Origin: an uncultured Prevotellaceae bacterium
Lineage (GTDB): Bacteria; Bacteroidota; Bacteroidia; Bacteroidales; Bacteroidaceae
Assembly (NCBI GenBank): GCA_900320045.1
Contig: ONQT01000005.1
Location: 1-64,000, forward strand
Direction: 5' to 3'
Length of the DNA stretch: 64,000 bases
The position numbers were made by a program, and so were the translations under genes. This document shows positions 26,848-34,824 of this stretch, piece by piece (within the stretch, counting starts at the first letter, position 1; each line of letters begins with the position of its first letter). Below the pieces are notes generated by a model. The model saw only the letters and a list, made by a program, of their open reading frames with translations, ran no database searches and was not told where the DNA came from.

Positions 26848-27690
26848 ATGAGTTACCAGCAGTTCTGGCGCAGTTTGGCGCAAACATACGACGAGGGCGA
26901 GGCGAAAGCCATTGCCCGCATGGTATATGAAGTGCGCTTCGGCCTGACGCTGCCTGACCTTTTGCTCGGCAAAGATACACAATTATCCGCAGACCAACAA
27001 GAAGAATTGCAAGAAATTGTCCGTCGGCTGCAAAAGCAGGAGCCCGTGCAATATATTTTAGGACAGGCGGAGTTCTGTGGCCGCACTTTTCATGTAGCAC
27101 CCGGCGTGCTCATTCCCCGCCCCGAAACAGAGGAACTGTGCAGATGGATAGCGAAAGAGGCGAAAGGTATAAGAGAGCACTCTATCCTTGACATTGGGAC
27201 GGGTAGCGGATGTATCGCCATTACGTTGGCAGCGGAACTGCCCGAGGCTCAGGTGACAGCATGGGACATCTCCGAGCAGGCATTGGTCATTGCCCGTGAC
27301 AATGCCAAACAACTAAACATCAATGTCCGTTTTGATCAGGTGGACATCCTTCATTATCAAAACACTTCCCCCAGTCCTTCCTCCCTCTCCCTCATCGTCA
27401 GTAATCCACCCTATATATTAAATAAGGAACGCGCGCGAATGGAAAACAACGTCCTCGGCTACGAGCCACACCTGGCCCTCTTCGTTCCCGACGACGACCC
27501 GCTGTTGTTCTATAGGGCCATTGCCACCTTCGGACAGAAGGCATTGAAGCCTGGCGGAAGCCTCTATTTCGAAATCAACCCCCTCTGCACCGCTGAGCTA
27601 CAAGACCTGCTGCGTATGATGTCGTACCACGACATCGAAACCCGCTGCGACGAATACGGAAAACAACGACTGATGAAAGCCATACGATGA
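26848..27690 (+). CDS. prmC: Release factor glutamine methyltransferase
   Basis: PrmC methylates the GGQ glutamine of class I release factors. The 280-residue product has the helical N-terminal domain, the SAM-binding motif ILDIGTGSGCIAITLA and the catalytic SNPPYI near residue 184. I start at MSYQQFWRSLAQ, which follows the -7 box directly; an in-frame ATG 13 codons upstream lies before the promoter. The stop overlaps the recX start (ATGA), so prmC, recX and comF form one operon. Confidence 0.93.
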   Translation: MSYQQFWRSLAQTYDEGEAKAIARMVYEVRFGLTLPDLLLGKDTQLSADQQEELQEIVRRLQKQEPVQYILGQAEFCGRTFHVAPGVLIPRPETEELCRWIAKEAKGIREHSILDIGTGSGCIAITLAAELPEAQVTAWDISEQALVIARDNAKQLNINVRFDQVDILHYQNTSPSPSSLSLIVSNPPYILNKERARMENNVLGYEPHLALFVPDDDPLLFYRAIATFGQKALKPGGSLYFEINPLCTAELQDLLRMMSYHDIETRCDEYGKQRLMKAIR

Positions 27691-28157
27691 AACAGAAAAC
27701 AGAACAAGATGCCTACCTGACGCTGGCGGCCCTCTGTGCCCAGAGCGAACACTGCCAGTGGGAGATGACGGAGAAGATGAGACGCTGGGAACTGGACGAG
27801 ACGGCTCAGGCCCGAGTAATGGAGCGTCTCACCAAGGAGCGATACGTCGACGACGAGCGCTATGCCCGGGCCTTCGTCAAGGATAAGGTACGCTATAACA
27901 AGTGGGGACGTCGCAAGGTAGAGCAGGCCCTCTGGCAGAAGCACATCGACGAAGACATCCGCCAGCAGGTGCTTGACGAGGTCAGCGACGATGAATACTT
28001 AGACGTGCTGCGCCCCCTGCTGAAGCAGAAGCGCAAGGGCATTAAGGCGCAGAGTGAGTACGAACTGAACCAGAAACTGCTGCGCTTCGCCGTCGGGCGC
28101 GGCTTTACCTTTGATATCATCCGACAGTGTATTGACGGAGTGGAGGATGAGGAATGA
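27687..28157 (+). CDS. recX: RecX-family regulator
   Basis: A 156-residue cytoplasmic protein with the RecX triple-helix repeats: ALCAQSEHCQWEMTEKM, LTKERYVDDERYARAFVKDK and NKWGRRKVEQALWQK. RecX binds RecA filaments and limits their activity. Length is normal. Translation is coupled to prmC by a 4-bp overlap. recA is not in the window. Confidence 0.88.
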   Translation: MKQKTEQDAYLTLAALCAQSEHCQWEMTEKMRRWELDETAQARVMERLTKERYVDDERYARAFVKDKVRYNKWGRRKVEQALWQKHIDEDIRQQVLDEVSDDEYLDVLRPLLKQKRKGIKAQSEYELNQKLLRFAVGRGFTFDIIRQCIDGVEDEE

Positions 28158-28188
28158 GGAATGTTGAATGTGGAATGAAGAGTGAGGA
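28146..28188. repeat. Word repeat (ggaatg/gaagagtgag) in the recX-comF gap
   Basis: Imperfect copies of gaggaatg, ttgaatg, tggaatg and agagtgaggaatg span the recX 3' end and the 31-bp gap to comF. The word runs into the last recX codons (EDEE) and supplies the stop codon. Confidence 0.65.
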
Positions 28189-28884
28189 ATGACGAGTTGG
28201 GTTACACGAATTCTTGACTTCATATCGCCCCGCAGTTGTGTAGTATGCGGACGACGGTTGTCGCCTAACGAGCGGTCGCTATGCTCTGTATGCCTGCTAC
28301 ACCTACCGCGCACCACCTATCAGTTTACACCTACCGATAACCTGATGGACCAGCTATTCTGGGGACAACTGTCTGTGGAACGGGCAGCGGCGCTGATGTT
28401 CTATGAGCCGCACTCAGAGATGGCACAACTGGTGTATCAGCTGAAATACGGCCAACGACCCGACATCGGAGAAGACATGGGACGGCTTATGGCTCGCGAG
28501 ATGTCGTTGGGCGACTTCTTCAACGGCATTGATGCCTTGGTGCCAGTGCCACTGACCCGCAAACGCCATCGACAGCGAGGTTACAACCAAAGCGAGATGC
28601 TGGCACGAGGCATTAGCGATGTGACGGGCATCCCCGTCATCACCGAGGCCGTCAGCCGCGAACACTTTCAGCAAAGTCAGACATCCCTGAGCCGTCGCGA
28701 ACGGCAGGAGAATGTGGAAGGGGTCTTCGTACTCCGCCACCCTCAGCTATTAGAAAGCAAGCATATCCTGCTGATTGACGACATCTGCACCACAGGGGCT
28801 ACCCTCATGGCCTGCGGAAAGGTCCTACACAATATAGAAAGAGTCAGCATAAGCATGCTGACTCTGGGTTTTACAAAAAAATAG
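28189..28884 (+). CDS. ComF-family phosphoribosyltransferase-like protein
   Basis: The 231-residue product has an N-terminal four-cysteine zinc motif (CVVCGRR...CSVC) and a C-terminal type I phosphoribosyltransferase fold with the PRPP-loop sequence ILLIDDICTTGATL near residues 193-207. ComF/GntX proteins take part in DNA uptake in competent bacteria; elsewhere the role is unclear. A short ComEC-like gene lies 24 kb away. It is third in the prmC-recX-comF operon and converges on metG, 13 bp apart. Confidence 0.87.
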   Translation: MTSWVTRILDFISPRSCVVCGRRLSPNERSLCSVCLLHLPRTTYQFTPTDNLMDQLFWGQLSVERAAALMFYEPHSEMAQLVYQLKYGQRPDIGEDMGRLMAREMSLGDFFNGIDALVPVPLTRKRHRQRGYNQSEMLARGISDVTGIPVITEAVSREHFQQSQTSLSRRERQENVEGVFVLRHPQLLESKHILLIDDICTTGATLMACGKVLHNIERVSISMLTLGFTKK

Positions 28885-28897
28885 AGAGGCATAAGCC

Positions 28898-30964
28898 CTA
28901 CCCCACCTGACTGCCGGGTTTAACGTCCTTGGTGGTCGTCACGACACTCAGGCTCTCGTCGTAGTCGACGGCACTGAGTATCATGCCCTGACTTTCGATG
29001 CCCATCATCTGACGGGGTGCAAAGTTGGCCACGAAGAGGATGCGCTTGCCGATGAGTTCCTCGGGATTCTCGTAGAAGGCTGCAATACCCGAGCAGATGG
29101 TACGGTCGGTACCAGAACCATCATCAATGGTAAACTGCAGGAGTTTCTTAGACTTCTTCACCTTCTGGCAGTCCTTCACCAGACCTACACGGATATCCAG
29201 TTTCTCAAAGTCCTCAAACGACACCGTATCCTTAATGGGGGCAGCCTTATACTGGGCAGCCTGATTGGCTTTCTTGGTGGCCTCCAGCTTGTCGAGTTGC
29301 TTCTGGATGACGTCATCCTCAATCTTCTCAAACAGCAAAGCTGGTTCGCCTAACTGATGACCGGGTTTCAGCAGTTCTGTGCTACCCAGTTCATTCCAGT
29401 CAAACGACGTTAAATTCAACATTTCGCGCAGCTTCTTGCTGGAGAACGGCAGGAACGGCTCAAAGGCAATCGCCAAGTTAGCCGTCAACTGCAGACAGAT
29501 GTTCAGAATTGTCTCACAGCGCGAGGGATCCGTCTTCCACACCTTCCACGGCTCACACTCGGTGATGTAGCGGTTGCCGATGCGGGCCAGATTCATAGCC
29601 TCGAACTGAGCGTCGCGGAACTTAAACTGGTCGAGCAAAGCCTCCACCTTCTGTTTCACGTCCTTGAACTCCTCCAAGGCCTGATGGTCCACCTCCTGCA
29701 GCTCGCCACAGGCAGGCACCACCCCATTCCAATATTTCTTGGTGAGCTGGAGGGCACGGTTGACGAAGTTGCCGTAAACAGCCACCAGTTCATTGTTATT
29801 GCGGTCTTGAAAGTCCTTCCATGTGAAGTTGTTGTCCTTGGTTTCAGGAGCATTGGCCGTCAGTACATAGCGCAACACATCCTGCTTGCCTGGCATATCC
29901 TCCAGATACTCATGCAACCAGACAGCCCAGTTGCGCGAGGTAGAAATCTTGTCATTCTCCAGATTCAGGAACTCGTTGGACGGCACATTGTCGGGCATGA
30001 TATACTTGCCGTGGGCCTTCATCATCACAGGGAAGATGATGCAGTGGAACACGATATTGTCCTTACCGATGAAGTGGATGAGACGTGTATCCTCGTCCTG
30101 CCACCATTTCTCCCAGTTGCCCCACTTTCCGGGCTCTTTCTCGCAGAGTTCCTTGGTGTTCGAGACATAGCCGATAGGCGCATCGAACCACACATACAGC
30201 ACCTTGCCGTCAGCACCCTCCACGGGGACAGGGATACCCCAGTCGAGGTCGCGAGTCATAGCACGCGGCTGCAGATCCATGTCGAGCCAGCTCTTGCACT
30301 GGCCGTAGACATTGGGGCGCCACTCCTTGTGCTCCTCCAGAATCCACTGCTTCAGCCAGTCCTGATACTCATTCAGGGGCAGATACCAGTTCTTGGTCTC
30401 CTTCAGGACGGGCGTAGAGCCGCTGATGGTCGACTTCGGATTGATGAGTTCCGTAGGACTGAGGTCGCGACCACACTTCTCACACTGGTCTCCATAGGCT
30501 CCCTGAGCGTGACAGTGGGGACATTCTCCCGTCACATAGCGGTCGGCCAGGAACTGTTTGGCCTCCTCATCGTACAGCTGTGCTGTTGTCTTCTCGGTCA
30601 GCTTGCCCTCTTCGTAGAGTTTGCGGAACCACTGGGCGGCAAACTCGTGATGTGTCTTCGAGGTGGTACGGCTATAGATGTCGAACGATATACCAAATTC
30701 CTCGAACGACTTCTTAATCATGGTGTGATAACGGTCTACCACATCCTGCGGGGTGATGCCCTCCTTGCGGGCTCTCACCGTAATAGGCACTCCATGCTCG
30801 TCAGAACCTCCAATGAACATCACGTCCTCCTTTTTCAGACGCAGATAGCGGACATATATATCGGCAGGGACGTAAACGCCTGCCAAGTGTCCTATGTGCA
30901 CACCACCATTGGCGTAAGGCAGTGCCGATGTTACGGTAGTTCTCTTATACTTCTTTTCTGTCAT
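28898..30964 (-). CDS. metG: Methionine-tRNA ligase
   Basis: A 688-residue class I synthetase. HIGH is at residues 23-26. The zinc knuckle [18 protein letters not shown] lies near 145-162. The KMSKS equivalent reads KISTS (in [12 protein letters not shown]), a variant normal for this clade. The last ~110 residues are a tRNA-binding OB domain ([35 protein letters not shown]). Length and domain order match Bacteroidetes MetRS. It has its own promoter, divergent from the EIIC gene. Confidence 0.97.
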   Translation of the reverse strand: MTEKKYKRTTVTSALPYANGGVHIGHLAGVYVPADIYVRYLRLKKEDVMFIGGSDEHGVPITVRARKEGITPQDVVDRYHTMIKKSFEEFGISFDIYSRTTSKTHHEFAAQWFRKLYEEGKLTEKTTAQLYDEEAKQFLADRYVTGECPHCHAQGAYGDQCEKCGRDLSPTELINPKSTISGSTPVLKETKNWYLPLNEYQDWLKQWILEEHKEWRPNVYGQCKSWLDMDLQPRAMTRDLDWGIPVPVEGADGKVLYVWFDAPIGYVSNTKELCEKEPGKWGNWEKWWQDEDTRLIHFIGKDNIVFHCIIFPVMMKAHGKYIMPDNVPSNEFLNLENDKISTSRNWAVWLHEYLEDMPGKQDVLRYVLTANAPETKDNNFTWKDFQDRNNNELVAVYGNFVNRALQLTKKYWNGVVPACGELQEVDHQALEEFKDVKQKVEALLDQFKFRDAQFEAMNLARIGNRYITECEPWKVWKTDPSRCETILNICLQLTANLAIAFEPFLPFSSKKLREMLNLTSFDWNELGSTELLKPGHQLGEPALLFEKIEDDVIQKQLDKLEATKKANQAAQYKAAPIKDTVSFEDFEKLDIRVGLVKDCQKVKKSKKLLQFTIDDGSGTDRTICSGIAAFYENPEELIGKRILFVANFAPRQMMGIESQGMILSAVDYDESLSVVTTTKDVKPGSQVG

Positions 30965-30998
30965 AATTTATAATACCTTTGTTTTTCCTTTTGTGGTG

Positions 30999-31006
30999 CA
31001 AAGGTA
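30999..31006 (-). promoter_or_regulatory. Promoter -7 box of metG
   Basis: The minus strand reads TACCTTTG, 35 bp before the metG start. The -33 region is T-rich without an exact TTTG. Confidence 0.55.
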
Positions 31007-31027
31007 CAAAAAAATCAGTAAAAAGTG

Positions 31028-31056
31028 TTGTTTCCGCCATTTTTTTATTAACTTTG
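31028..31056 (+). promoter_or_regulatory. Promoter of the EIIC-kduI operon
   Basis: TTG (31028-31030), an 18-nt spacer and TAACTTTG (31049-31056) match the Bacteroidetes promoter. The leader is about 45 nt. Confidence 0.6.
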
Positions 31057-31104
31057 CACACGAATATACTAAAACAACGAATATCGATATTTTGAATTTA
31101 AACA

Positions 31105-32469
31105 ATGGAACAAGTTTTTAGTTACATTATCAGCCTCGGTGCCAGTGTGATGATGCCCATTCTGTTTACCATCATCGGACTATGCATCGGCATGAAGTTT
31201 GGCAAGTCTTTAAAGTCAGGGCTCTACGTCGGAGTCGGTTTCGTGGGACTTGGTATTGTGACAGCCCTGCTGACCAACAACTTTGGTTCTCCTCTGAGCG
31301 AAATCTCACGACTCTACGACCTGCAGTTAGGAGTCTTCGACATGGGATGGCCCGCAGCAGCTGCTGTCGCCTATAACACGGCGGTAGGTGCGCTGATTAT
31401 CCCTATCTGCCTGGGCGTCAATTTTCTGTTGCTTATTACAGGATGTACCCGTACCGTTAATATTGACTTATGGAACTACTGGCATTTCGCCTTCATCGGT
31501 GCCGTGGCCTATTTCGTCATGGGCGAGAGTTTGGCATGGGGCTATTTTGCCGCTATCGTGTGTTACATCATCACGCTGGTGATGGCCGACCTGACAGCCG
31601 ATAAGTTCCAGGGATACTACGAAGATATGGACGGCATCTCCATTCCACAGCCTTTCTGCCAGAGCTTTACCGTCTTTGCCATCGGCATCAACTGGCTGCT
31701 GGACCGCATACCGGGATTCTCGAAGCTCGACATTGACGCCGAGGGCTTGAAGAAGAAGTTCGGTGTGCTGGGCGAGCCTATCGTGCTGGGTGTTATCGTA
31801 GGTGCCTTGATAGGTGCTGTTGCTCAGCTAGACATCAAGAAGGTGCTCTTCCTGGGTGTCACGATGGGTGCTGTGATGGAGTTGATTCCCCGTATCACCA
31901 AGCTGTTCATCGACGGTCTGAAGCCTATTGCAGAGAAGACGCAGGAAGTGGTTCAGAAGAAGTGGGCCGGCAAGAAGGTCTATATCGGTATGTCGCCCGC
32001 CTTGGTGATAGGTCATCCTACCACCCTCGTGGCTTCGCTCATCCTCATTCCGCTGGCCTTGCTGATGGCCGTTGCCCTGCCTGGCAATGAGTTCCTGCCG
32101 CTGGCTTCGCTGGCTGGCATGTTCTATGTCTTTGTGATGGTGCTGCCTTATACCAAGGGTAATGTGGTGAAGACCCTCATTATCGGTATCGTCACCGTAG
32201 GCATCGGTCTGTGGTTTGTCACCGATATGGCTCCCGCCTTCACGCAGGCAGCCCAGACGGTCTATGCACAGACGCAGGACCCCGCCGCCCACATTCCCGA
32301 GGGTTTCCAGGCCGGAGCTATTGACTTTGCCTCCTCCCTCTTCGGATGGGTCATCTTTAAGTGTGTGGACAGTCTGGCCTATATCGGAGCCGGCGTCCTC
32401 ACCATCATCACTATTGGCATGGTGGTCTGGAACCGCATGCGTATTGCCAAGGAAGAAAAGAATAAATAA
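31105..32469 (+). CDS. GatC-type PTS EIIC membrane permease homologue
   Basis: A 454-residue membrane protein with about 10-12 hydrophobic segments. It fits the galactitol/gut EIIC family: [31 protein letters not shown], then [19 protein letters not shown]. No EIIA, EIIB, HPr or EI gene is in the window. In Bacteroidetes such EIIC homologues are often found without PTS partners and may work as secondary transporters (inference). The next gene is a KduI isomerase, 14 bp away, suggesting uptake of a uronate-derived sugar. Confidence 0.85.
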   Translation: MEQVFSYIISLGASVMMPILFTIIGLCIGMKFGKSLKSGLYVGVGFVGLGIVTALLTNNFGSPLSEISRLYDLQLGVFDMGWPAAAAVAYNTAVGALIIPICLGVNFLLLITGCTRTVNIDLWNYWHFAFIGAVAYFVMGESLAWGYFAAIVCYIITLVMADLTADKFQGYYEDMDGISIPQPFCQSFTVFAIGINWLLDRIPGFSKLDIDAEGLKKKFGVLGEPIVLGVIVGALIGAVAQLDIKKVLFLGVTMGAVMELIPRITKLFIDGLKPIAEKTQEVVQKKWAGKKVYIGMSPALVIGHPTTLVASLILIPLALLMAVALPGNEFLPLASLAGMFYVFVMVLPYTKGNVVKTLIIGIVTVGIGLWFVTDMAPAFTQAAQTVYAQTQDPAAHIPEGFQAGAIDFASSLFGWVIFKCVDSLAYIGAGVLTIITIGMVVWNRMRIAKEEKNK

Positions 32470-32483
32470 CATCACATACCATT

Positions 32484-33488
32484 ATGAAGAAAACAATTCT
32501 GACAATTGCAGGAGCTATGCTCCTCTCACTCACTACGGCCACAGCTCAGGAGGCCGACCGGTTCGTTGGTGCTCAGCACGTGAAGTTCCAGACAGCCTGT
32601 CATCCTGAAGATGTTAAGCATTACGACACGAAGCTGCTCCGCGAGCGCTTTGTGATGGAGAAGGTGATGTCGCCCGACTCCATCCTGCTTACCTATTCTC
32701 ATTACGACCGTTTCATCTTTGGTGGCGCTATGCCCGTCAATACCACGCTGAAGCTCGAGAATTTCTTTGAACTGGGTTTGGACGTTGACAAAGACATCAA
32801 GGAGAAGTATTTCATGTACAACCGTGAACTGGGTGTTGTCAACTGCGGCACCGGCGACGGCATGGTGATTGTTGACGGTAAGGAATATGCCCTGTCTCCC
32901 AAGGAGGCCCTCTACATCGGTCGCGGCCATATCGGCAAGGGCAAGGATGTCAACAAGTCCGTGCAGTTCCGTTCCAAGGATCCTAAGAATCCTGCCAAGT
33001 TCTATCTGAACAGTGCCACTGCCCATCAGCACTACAAGACCCAGTGGATCACCCTCGACGGTCGCAAAGGCTCGCTGAAGGCTGCCGTATGGGGACCTGT
33101 CGGTTCGCTGGAGGAGTGCAACAACCGTACCGTCTATAAGCTCATTGTCAACGACGTGCTGGAGGAAGGTCCCTGCCAGTTGCAGCTGGGTCTGACACAG
33201 CTTAATCCCGGTGCTGCGTGGAACACGATGCCCCCTCACACCCACGGTCGTCGCATCGAGGCTTACTATTACTTCAACCTGCCTCAGGAGCAGACCATTG
33301 CCCACATCATGGGACAGCCCGAAGAGAGCCGCGTGGTATGGTTGCACAACGACCAGGCCATCATGTCGCCTGAGTGGTCTATGCACGCTGCTGCCGGTAC
33401 TTACTATTACACCTTCATCTGGGGTATGGCCGGTGAGAACCTCTATTACAACGACAAAGACAATATTCCCGTCATTGACATCAAGTAA
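32484..33488 (+). CDS. kduI: KduI-family uronate isomerase with a signal peptide
   Basis: KduI converts 5-keto-4-deoxyuronate to 2,5-diketo-3-deoxygluconate in pectin and glycosaminoglycan breakdown. The cupin-fold core is complete: [24 protein letters not shown], metal ligands in [16 protein letters not shown] near residues 252-260, and the final His in [22 protein letters not shown]. Unlike the ~278-residue cytoplasmic enzyme, this 334-residue form begins with a clear signal peptide ([22 protein letters not shown]), implying a periplasmic location. It is paired with the EIIC homologue and ends before a strong terminator. Confidence 0.88.
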   Translation: MKKTILTIAGAMLLSLTTATAQEADRFVGAQHVKFQTACHPEDVKHYDTKLLRERFVMEKVMSPDSILLTYSHYDRFIFGGAMPVNTTLKLENFFELGLDVDKDIKEKYFMYNRELGVVNCGTGDGMVIVDGKEYALSPKEALYIGRGHIGKGKDVNKSVQFRSKDPKNPAKFYLNSATAHQHYKTQWITLDGRKGSLKAAVWGPVGSLEECNNRTVYKLIVNDVLEEGPCQLQLGLTQLNPGAAWNTMPPHTHGRRIEAYYYFNLPQEQTIAHIMGQPEESRVVWLHNDQAIMSPEWSMHAAAGTYYYTFIWGMAGENLYYNDKDNIPVIDIK

Positions 33489-33527
33489 AGACTGACAAGA
33501 GAACGGAAAGTCTATAAAAATAAAAGA

Positions 33528-33570
33528 GAAACCCAAGCGAACTGACCTGCAGTCGTTTGGGTTTCTTTTG
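33528..33570 (+). terminator. Terminator after the EIIC-kduI operon
   Basis: Arms GAAACCCAAGCGA and TCGTTTGGGTTTC (13 bp, one G-T) around a 12-nt loop are followed by TTTTG. It separates kduI from the convergent tRNA gene. Confidence 0.85.
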
Positions 33571-33573
33571 TTG

Positions 33574-33647
33574 TGTCGACACTTGGATTCGAACCAAGGA
33601 CCCCCACCATGTCAAGGTGATACTCTAACCAGCTGAGCTATGCCGAC
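33574..33647 (-). tRNA. tRNA-Val (anticodon GAC)
   Basis: The complement folds as a full cloverleaf: acceptor GTCGGCA/TGTCGAC, D stem GCTC/GAGT, anticodon stem TCACC/GGTGG with loop TTGACAT (GAC at 34-36), variable GGGTC, T stem CTTGG/CCAAG with loop TTCGAAT, discriminator A. Length is 74 nt. The 3' CCA is not encoded. It reads GUC and GUU codons. Confidence 0.95.
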
Positions 33648-33665
33648 AATTGCGAAATGCGGATG

Positions 33666-33697
33666 CAAAGGTACACATTTTCTTTTAAAATCACAAA
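33666..33697 (-). promoter_or_regulatory. Promoter of tRNA-Val
   Basis: The minus strand has TTTG (33694-33697), a 20-nt spacer and TACCTTTG (33666-33673), about 19 bp before the tRNA. Confidence 0.7.
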
Positions 33698-33712
33698 TAA
33701 ATACTAATATTT

Positions 33713-33743
33713 TTTGTTTTGTCCTCACTAATTCGTACCTTTG
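33713..33743 (+). promoter_or_regulatory. Promoter of the thioredoxin-fold lipoprotein gene
   Basis: TTTG (33713-33716), a 19-nt spacer and TACCTTTG (33736-33743). It diverges from the tRNA promoter, with the -33 boxes 15 bp apart. Confidence 0.7.
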
Positions 33744-33753
33744 TACATCATAA

Positions 33754-34764
33754 ATGTCATATATGCGAAGAATCATTGGTTTCTTAGGATGCATCTTACT
33801 GCTGGCGGCTTGCGGAAGCGACAGTGGCAAGTTCCGTTTGGAAGGACGTCTGCGTAACGTCAACCAGGCCGAGTTCTGGGTGTATAGTCCTGACGGAGCC
33901 ATGCAGGGTATTGACACCATCACGGTGCGTAACGGTCGCTTTGCCTACGAGCTGGAGATGACGAAAGAGGGCACCTTGATGATCGTCTTTCCTAACTACT
34001 CGGAGCAGCCAGTCTTTGCCCGTCCAGGGAAGACCGTTTCCATCAAGGGCGATGCCACCCACCTCAAGGAAATCATCATCGAGGGCACGTCAGAGAACGA
34101 AGACATGACCTCATTACGTTTAGAGCTGAACGACCTGACACCTCCCGATATTCCAGGCGCCGCCAGTGACTTCATCAAGGAGCATCCGTCGTCACGGGTC
34201 AGCCTATACCTACTCCATCGTTACTTCCTGCAAACACAGGAGCCAGACTATCAGCAAGCGCTCAAGTTGACCAAGCTGATGCTCAAAGAAGACCCTGACA
34301 ACGTCAAGCTGACAAGGCTGTCCACCCAGTTGCCGAAGCTTCAAGGTGGACGGCCAGGCAGTTCGCTGCCTAAATTCAGCACTACCGACATCAAGGGCAA
34401 CAAAGTGACTGAAGCAGCCCTTCGCCGGCCGGCCAACATCATATCGACCTGGGCCACGTGGAGCTATCAGAGCACGACGATGCTCCAGCGGCTCCGTCAG
34501 CTTAAAAAGCAATACGGCGACCGATTGGGTGTGGTCAGCATCTGTTTGGATAGCCGTCAGCAAGACTGTAAACAGCGTGTCGACCGCGACTCCTTGAAGT
34601 GGCCCACAGTATGCGACGGCAAAATATGGGACTCGCCCCTACTGGAAACCTTTGGGCTGTCCGATGTCCCTGCCAATCTCGTCATAGACGGCAAGGGACG
34701 CATTGTTGCCCGCAACCTGCCTGTCCAGCAACTGGAAGAGCGTATCGCCAACCTGCTGAAATAG
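33754..34764 (+). CDS. DUF4369/thioredoxin-fold lipoprotein lacking CxxC
   Basis: The 336-residue product has a lipoprotein signal (RRIIGFLGCILLLAAC), a DUF4369-like beta domain (FRLEGRLRNVNQAEFWVYSPDG to about residue 115) and a C-terminal AhpC/TSA-thioredoxin fold (LPKFSTTDIKGNKVTEAALRRPANIISTWATWSYQSTTMLQRL). In active homologues the segment after the first strand reads WASWCGPC; here it is WATWSYQST with no cysteine, so disulfide chemistry is unlikely. The cis-Pro region (SDVPANLVID) is kept. The start could be the ATG at 33754 or at 33763. Confidence 0.82.
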   Translation: MSYMRRIIGFLGCILLLAACGSDSGKFRLEGRLRNVNQAEFWVYSPDGAMQGIDTITVRNGRFAYELEMTKEGTLMIVFPNYSEQPVFARPGKTVSIKGDATHLKEIIIEGTSENEDMTSLRLELNDLTPPDIPGAASDFIKEHPSSRVSLYLLHRYFLQTQEPDYQQALKLTKLMLKEDPDNVKLTRLSTQLPKLQGGRPGSSLPKFSTTDIKGNKVTEAALRRPANIISTWATWSYQSTTMLQRLRQLKKQYGDRLGVVSICLDSRQQDCKQRVDRDSLKWPTVCDGKIWDSPLLETFGLSDVPANLVIDGKGRIVARNLPVQQLEERIANLLK

Positions 34765-34824
34765 AACAAGACACCAACCAACATATTCACGCACACGTTC
34801 CTTATAATATAAACTATTGCCGTC

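Noticed and set aside
26881-26888. TATGTTTG on the minus strand as the ribD promoter
   Set aside because: It matches TAnnTTTG and is 58 bp upstream of ribD, but lies inside prmC and has no -33 element, so it was left out of the features.
26824-26982. 53-codon N-terminal extension of RibD
   Set aside because: It would overlap the start of the divergent prmC gene and has no similarity to RibD; the inner Met gives normal length.
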